Positions 58,724-64,000 of a stretch of 64,000 bases of DNA are shown here, piece by piece. The stretch is from Neopestalotiopsis rosae. Taxonomy: Eukaryota; Ascomycota; Sordariomycetes; Amphisphaeriales; Sporocadaceae. The notes beneath the pieces are model-generated. The model saw only the letters and a program-made list of their open reading frames with translations, did not search any database and was not told the origin of the DNA. The first letter of the stretch is position 1, and every line of letters begins with the position of its first letter. The DNA lies in the NCBI GenBank assembly GCA_023078685.1, contig JALGAS010000001.1, positions 2,170,001 to 2,234,000 on the forward strand, given 5' to 3'. The position numbers and the translations under genes are program-made.

Positions 58724-59428
58724 CTACTTGCTACGTGCTGCACGAAGACAAGATGTGCAATACCCGACATTATCTGCTCTCCAATTGGCAGCCAATAGTA
58801 AGTTCCTTCCGTGATAAAGTTCATAGTCTCTTGCTCCATGATACCAACGACGCCTCCTAGATCTCTGGGTCGGGACCTCAATGGCGACTACTGCAGTGGG
58901 GGAACTGGCTCGATTCAAGCACTGGCGTTGTGGTATCCAAGGACTCTCGAAGACGAGGTGGCCACAAACTGGATGTCTTGCTACGTCTCGGCATATGGGA
59001 CATGTCGGAGCTATCCAGAAGGATCCATTAGGGCGATTGATCAATTCTTGAAACCAGGTTTGGATGCAGATGCTCCCGAACTTGTGGCCGCAGTGAAGCA
59101 AAACCTGTGTCTCCGCTTCTCCTTCATGGTTTGGTGTTCCAAATGAATTTTGGCAGATGATGCATTCATCATCTTGAGTAGGAAGTATCGAGGAATGATG
59201 CTCTTCATTCGTCGCTCTGGCGTCGCGGCAGTCAAACTCCTCAGTAAGTAGACCAAGTTGATTTTGGTGGGCACGGTTCCTTTTGCAACGGATTCCCTTC
59301 CGGATCCGCACAAGAACTTTTCGCAGCCGAGTCATCGGAAGATACTTTTCGCAGCGAAGCTCCATCGTATATTCGCATTCGTGATAGTAGATGTAGTCTT
59401 TTTGATGCGTCTGCGGCAGCCTGTCCAT
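58724..59428 (-). CDS. RING-finger protein, likely E3 ubiquitin ligase
   Basis: A single-exon frame of 234 residues. The N-terminal 90 residues are Lys/Arg-rich. A RING finger follows at about residues 89-146: ECIICQ, then LHCGHKFGSICIQTWF and TCPICRD. This gives C-x2-C, C-x-H, C and C-x2-C ligands of the C3HC4/RING-H2 class, with a longer loop than usual before CPIC. The C-terminus is basic, then mixed. RING proteins recruit ubiquitin-conjugating enzymes; the substrate is unknown. There is no membrane helix. An upstream non-coding exon cannot be excluded. Confidence 0.8.
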   Translation of the reverse strand: MDRLPQTHQKDYIYYHECEYTMELRCEKYLPMTRLRKVLVRIRKGIRCKRNRAHQNQLGLLTEEFDCRDARATNEEHHSSILPTQDDECIICQNSFGTPNHEGEAETQVLLHCGHKFGSICIQTWFQELINRPNGSFWIAPTCPICRDVARHPVCGHLVFESPWIPQRQCLNRASSPTAVVAIEVPTQRSRRRRWYHGARDYELYHGRNLLLAANWRADNVGYCTSCLRAARSK

Positions 59429-60379
59429 CGATCAGCACCCGCCCTTTCGGTCCAGCTCGGAAATTTGTGCTGAACGATGGCTACGAGACTTACAACCGTA
59501 ACCCCTGTACAAGAGTATTTTCTTCAGGCGACACAGAGGTGAGCCTTCAGATTGGAAACTAACAGAAATATTTGTCCGCCGGGATCTGCCACAAGATTTC
59601 ATTCGGTCAGCAAGGATGCCGATAGCTGCGATGTAAGCAGCTTTAAAACTTGACACGATTTATATGAACGTACTTGGGATGAAACTATGGCTGAGTTCAT
59701 ATTGTAGCGGAACCCAAAGCATGCCTAAATGAGTTTAATACATCATTCTGGAAGACTATACCGGAACTTCGGAGACAGTTTATTCTACATCGTTCTTGAT
59801 ATTCACTTAAGCCTTCAGGATGATCGAACCCGCCCATTTACAGAAAGTGCTGCAACGAATACGGAAACGACGCGGAAGATAACAGTCTCCAAAATGCCAC
59901 TTTCGTGTCGATATTACAATGTGAAAATATGCCGTGTACATATGAAAGATTATAGCTTTAGCTTCTACATATCCTGGCGGACCTTCATAGCTGCTTGGAT
60001 ACTCGTTTGTGCCTTAGTACTCGTCTGTGCCTGAAATACTCTTCTGTGCAGGGATAATCTTCTGTGCTGAGATACTCTTCTGTGCTGGGATAATGTTCTG
60101 ACATGCAGGCGACAAGAGTTCTACTACGGAATTGCGTGCATGTTGTTGTCGCGGAGCTTCCTAAAATTCTTGTCTTTAGTGTACCGAACTGTCGGAACAT
60201 GACCATGCCAACAAGAAAGTAACACAAGCGAGGACAGGGCACGGATCTGTGCCTCCCAAAAAACCTCCAGCATTCACCGAAAAACTTCAACTCATGGCAC
60301 GTTTTCTCTGAAACAAAGCAAAACGAATCTGTTCGTAACAAAAAGATCAATCATACACGCTACAAATATCGTTGCAACA
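59429..60379. other. intergenic with an 18-bp tandem repeat
   Basis: No supported gene. It holds the tandem repeat at 59996-60100 and the 3' flank of the forkhead gene, which is duplicated at 62.7 kb. Confidence 0.45.
59996..60100. repeat. tandem repeat, about 18-bp unit, about 6 copies
   Basis: Units vary around GATACTCTTCTGTGCTGG. On the minus strand they read as acidic TEEY/TEDY-like codons, but no gene is supported there. Confidence 0.85.
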
Positions 60380-60431
60380 TTAAACACGCTTTGGAAACTC
60401 AATATCGGACTTCGCTGGTAGCTTACCTTTC
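60125..60431. repeat. 3' part and flank of the forkhead gene, duplicated at 62.7-63.1 kb
   Basis: The order TGTCTTTAGTGTACCGAACT, then AACATGACC, AACAAGAAAG, CGGATCTG, CCAGCATTCACCGA, and TCGGACTTCGCTGGTAGCTT is kept in 62731-63078 with scattered changes. Confidence 0.75.
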
Positions 60432-61387
60432 TTGCTGTCAGCATAGCTTTCTCTCCAGTAATAAGAATTCCTATCGGGGCCAAGAGTCCATACACATAGG
60501 AGCTCACGTACTTGATTCATACTCAGGTTATGCCGGACTGTATTCTGCCAGCCCTTTTGCTCTGGATCATTTTTGACCGTGTTTTCTCGGAACCACTGAT
60601 ATATCTCCTGCACCGTCATAGCATGATCCTCTCGACTCATCAGAGCCTGGTAGATAAGCTGTGCGCATGGTCCGTCGGCTCTCTTGGCCTCGCCCGTGCC
60701 TAGACCAGTGCCATCTTCTCGTTCGCCTGGCTGTGGTAGTCGCGGAGCCTCGCCAATATCTGAGCAGTTACCGTACGGCCCATCGGATACAGGGGACAAG
60801 CTGCGATCCAGTACCACCGAATTGATAAGCTCTGGCGTCGTTGGCGGAACCTCGAGCGACATCGACTTGGGTTCTATAGTATTGTCAGAGCAGCCTTTCA
60901 TCGCAATGATGGGAGCGTCAATGTGCTGATCGAGCGTCTCGTCCAAAGACATGAGGGTTTCCACATGTAGATGATTGATATGATCGAGGTCGGGCTTCCT
61001 CCATGTATTTTCTTGGTACAAGTACTGCTGTGATACGACTGATGGCCAATCCTCAGGACTTGGACTTTGGTATAGTGGGGGCAGATTGCCGATAGTATGA
61101 AACCTAAGGACCATATTTATCGGCGAAAAGCCGCTTGCATACTCGAACAAGTCGCAATCCCCCGGACATCTTGTAGTACTCCATGTGTTCTGGGATGAGG
61201 AGTGTAAAGAGTTGGTGTATGACGGTCGATACTGAGAGACTGCGGCAATGGCCGTAGGAGGATAGTGGAAGTATTGTTCGAGGGAGAGCTCGGCGGGCTT
61301 AGTGATATGTGAGGGCAGGAAGGCTGTATCGAAGACGGAGTAGTTACTCGTAGGTCTTAATGACTGCGTTGTATATGTGTGCTGCAT
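60380..61387 (-). CDS. forkhead-type transcription factor
   Basis: The frame of 335 residues has a long Ser/Tyr/Pro-rich N-terminal region and a forkhead-like domain at about residues 238-315: CAQLIYQALMSREDHAMTVQ, EIYQWFRENT, then GWQNTVRHNLSMN, the recognition-helix signature, and SYYWRESYAD. The LIYQALMS start differs from the common PPYSYA entry but fits divergent fungal forkheads. A GTAAGC donor near 60430 suggests a last intron, so the final 15 residues are uncertain. It would act in the nucleus; targets are unknown. Its 3' part is duplicated, in decayed form, 2.6 kb away. Confidence 0.82.
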   Translation of the reverse strand: MQHTYTTQSLRPTSNYSVFDTAFLPSHITKPAELSLEQYFHYPPTAIAAVSQYRPSYTNSLHSSSQNTWSTTRCPGDCDLFEYASGFSPINMVLRFHTIGNLPPLYQSPSPEDWPSVVSQQYLYQENTWRKPDLDHINHLHVETLMSLDETLDQHIDAPIIAMKGCSDNTIEPKSMSLEVPPTTPELINSVVLDRSLSPVSDGPYGNCSDIGEAPRLPQPGEREDGTGLGTGEAKRADGPCAQLIYQALMSREDHAMTVQEIYQWFRENTVKNDPEQKGWQNTVRHNLSMNQVRELLCVWTLGPDRNSYYWRESYADSKKGKLPAKSDIEFPKRV

Positions 61388-62730
61388 ATTGTCTCTAATC
61401 GAGCCTGCTGAAGTATGTCCACCGGTTAGCCAGTTTCAGCACATCGATAGTATATCGAGCAACAACTGCTGCTGGGGATACGTACAGTCGTGATGAAGCC
61501 CCTTCTCCACGTGGTGCGAGTTACTTCGAGATAGAGAACAATTTCTCTCGTGAGAGCAAAGTAATAGGTCATTTGTCAATTGACGAGTATAGAGCGTTGA
61601 GTTGATTAGTTGCGGTTTGCTATTTTTTTTTTTTTTTGAACGCTGATTAAATATTGGAAAACTCGACTGGTTGCAATGATACATACAGTAGAAGAGATAC
61701 GGTGAGTCATCATCGATCTCCCCATGTCAGATTCAGTTGGAGTTCAAAAGTAGACAAAATAGATACAAAATGAATGCACGTAGAAGTACAGCAACATGCA
61801 CTAGATTTGGTTTTGTCGATGGAACGAAGCTGGAATTGATCTCATCACATTTATGGGAATTAATATGTCGATATCATCCAGCTGCTTTTATCGAGCCCCG
61901 ATCTGCAGTAATAGTTGAAAGATCCCTTCAAAGTCTCTAATCGACATACTGCAAATTGTCTACAGTAGACAAAGCCGTCTACTTTCGTCACTCCGCGAAC
62001 AGCGTCCGTTTTGAGCTCCGCACCCGGATGCCGGAGCTAGGACCCACATAAGCCTGGTCTGCGGGCTTCCGTCGACCCGGCATAGCTCTAACTCATTTCC
62101 CTGAATCCCGAAGCCGGCTTTCGAACCTTTTCGTACAAGCTGAACTTTGACTCAAATTTCCATCGTGAGTCTGATTGCCACGTTCGGGGTCTCATCAGAT
62201 AGATTGCACATGAAAATATGTTAATGTGTCGGGAGACTTTCGGTGAAAGGCAGTGTCCGAGTAGGTGATTAAAACAGTTTTGTGTATGTTAGCAGAGCAC
62301 ATAACAGCTACGAATTGTCTTGCTTCACATTGTGTTTGGGATTCAATTGCGTGAGTTTCAAGGATACCGTAAATATCTCGGGCAATCGCTGATTATGTCG
62401 GCAAGGACGGAACTGCTGGTTGCCACGCATCAAGTGTACTTCACGTGGGCGTGTGCATGGGCTCGAAAAGACCTCGAGACGGTCCATGGCTAACGATTTC
62501 TACCTATACCAATCCCAATATCGACGTTTGGGCTAACAGTGCTGATTCACTTTAGCAGACCCCAGGTGGCACTAGACTGCGCAAGCCAAACTCTAAAATT
62601 CAACTATAGTGGGGAGTCGGATATTACATCGTTCGTTACGTAGGACTTGGCTGAAGACGCTAAAGTAGCTGCTGGATATCCTTCCATATTGGGCACAGCC
62701 TAGCCCCGTACGTCACAAGGGTTCTCTTCC
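61388..62730. other. upstream region of the forkhead gene and intergenic DNA
   Basis: No other gene is supported. A run of 16 T lies at about 61622-61637, on the sense strand an A-rich tract in the probable leader. Confidence 0.4.
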
Positions 62731-63078
62731 GGAATTGTATAAATCTCGTGGAGCTCCCCTGACATTCCTGTCTTTAGTGTACCAGACTGTCGGGACATGA
62801 ACTATCGCAACAAGAAAGCATCACATGCGAGAACAGTGGACGGATCTGGGCTTGCAGTACACTTCCAGCATTGACGGAAGAACCTTACCCATGTCACATT
62901 CTCTCTCGAACGAAGTAGAACGAATTCCTCTACCACATACACACATCGTACACGGTAAAAGCGCTGTGCAAGAGCATGATATCAATATCGATTAGACAAC
63001 TTGCAGGTGTACAGCTGCGATCACGACACAGGACGTGTTCTGGAATTGCGATGTCGGACCTCGCCGGTAGCTTTCTGG
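62731..63078 (-). pseudogene. decayed copy of the forkhead gene 3' end
   Basis: It aligns with 60125-60431. The coding end reads SRKLPARSDIAIPEHV against SKKGKLPAKSDIEFPKRV in the intact gene, and the GTA of the donor-like site is missing here. Upstream of 63078 the similarity stops, so the forkhead domain itself is absent. It forms part of a longer open frame (63637-62930) that I take to be chance. Confidence 0.65.
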
Positions 63079-64000
63079 ATCCGAGTGTCATTAACGTAGC
63101 CGATGCATTGCCGGCAAACAAAGACGATATCGTTGTTGAATCACACGAGTCATGATTTATTTCACCAAAACCAGGCGATGAACAGGTTGGTTCTTGGTCG
63201 TTGCCAACGCCTGGAAAAGTCTCCTCGCTAACAGGTGGACTTGCACTAGGTGTGGGGAAAAAGGCAAACAAAGGGAGACAAAAGCACCAACATGTTTGCG
63301 ACCATGGCTGTGTGGATCTAGTGCATGTGGGGGCAAAGTCCAAAGCTGGCATGCAAAAATGTCTCGAGTCATTTCCGTGTCCTGTCGAGCGTGCGCGCTC
63401 GCTTGCACTTCTGGGTCGGACCGCAGTACGGGTGTCTGTTGCATGGCCCAAAGGCATACCGACCACTCGACGCAGGATCGGGACATGGAGCTGCAAATGC
63501 TTTCTCTCTTTTGTGGAGTCCCAAGATCTGCCAGACTTGGGTCTGGCACTAGGCTGGAATTGCAGTCGCAGCTGCGTGTTTGTCCTTATCCAAGGGTACG
63601 GGAGGATATCGTTTTGTCCGTCGTCTGACCCGGTCAACTTTGCGACAGTTCCATGCCATACTGCTTACCACCGATTCACGCCTGTACGCAGCGACTTTCC
63701 AGGGCGATCCTACACGATCTTGGTTCCAGGCAAGTCAAGTTTGCACCAACATGGCTTGCGGTGGAGACCAATCAATACTATAGTCTAGGGTTCCCAGCCC
63801 AACTTATGGCGCTAGAGAAGACATTTTGATACCAAAACGGGGACGAAAATGATCAGTACATGTAAGCAGCTCCCTGGTGCAGTGCTTGGCTATTAATGTA
63901 AGAAGTTACGGACAGTCATGCATGGAACGAGCGTGCCTACGATCAGCCCCTCAGTCTACTTACGATCGTGCCTACATCTTTGTTTGGGATACCAACTAAC
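63079..64000. other. no assignable gene to the window end
   Basis: Several overlapping frames up to 195 codons are open on both strands between 63157 and 63788, with unlike phases and no motif. Confidence 0.3.

Noticed and set aside
62930..63637. A 235-codon minus frame read as one protein
   Set aside because: Only its last part matches anything (the forkhead 3' end); the rest is unlike it and competes with equally open frames on the other strand.

Overview
The window looks like nuclear DNA of a filamentous ascomycete (Pezizomycotina). The evidence is genes split by 45-85 bp introns with GTAAGT-type donors and CTAAC-type branch sites, a Zn2Cys6 regulator, a LaeA-like methyltransferase, fungal NACHT and HET proteins, and decayed genes whose stop codons fit repeat-induced point mutation (CGA to TGA, TGG to TAG, CAG to TAG). 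I saw no bacterial operon structure, tRNA, rRNA or CRISPR array. Coding density is low and much of the window is intergenic or relic sequence.

Layout. 0-2.7 kb: 5' part of a Zn2Cys6 transcription factor (minus), cut by the window edge. 2.7-9.3 kb: mostly unassigned, with two copies of a palindromic element. 9.3-12.7 kb: a LaeA-like methyltransferase and an unrecognised gene (plus). 13-14 kb: palindromic repeats. 15.6-17.4 kb: a divergent pair, one small unknown protein and one membrane protein. 19.5-19.9 kb: relic of a CFEM/seven-helix receptor. 20.3-21.6 kb: a GH64-type beta-1,3-glucanase. 21.7-22.0 kb: a GH47 mannosidase fragment. 22.95-24.0 kb: an unknown protein. 26 kb: the second long repeat copy. 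28.8-30.2 kb: a two-RRM protein with an in-frame stop. 32.4-33.1 kb: a small gene with two viroplasmin/RNase-H1-N-like domains. 34.4-36.0 kb: a broken unknown-family gene and a TB2/DP1/HVA22-like frame. 37.9-50.3 kb: two tandem NLR-type genes. 52.7-54.2 kb: a membrane protein and a convergent small gene. 55.7-57.3 kb: HET and NACHT relics. 58.7-61.4 kb: a RING protein and a forkhead factor, whose 3' part recurs as a decayed copy at 62.7-63.1 kb.

The most interesting part is 37.9-57.3 kb. Two intact paralogous receptors share the order membrane helix, alpha/beta-hydrolase, NACHT, then an array of near-identical 33-residue HEAT-like repeats (19 and 24 units). This resembles STAND/NLR non-self recognition loci that diversify by repeat exchange. 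Both genes share 3' flanking sequence, which supports tandem duplication, and a graveyard of HET and NACHT relics lies next to them. The second unusual signal is a dispersed palindromic element: eleven copies of a 23-bp hairpin core between 4.8 and 26.5 kb, some with matching changes in both arms. All gene models were spliced by eye; no alignment or transcript evidence was available.
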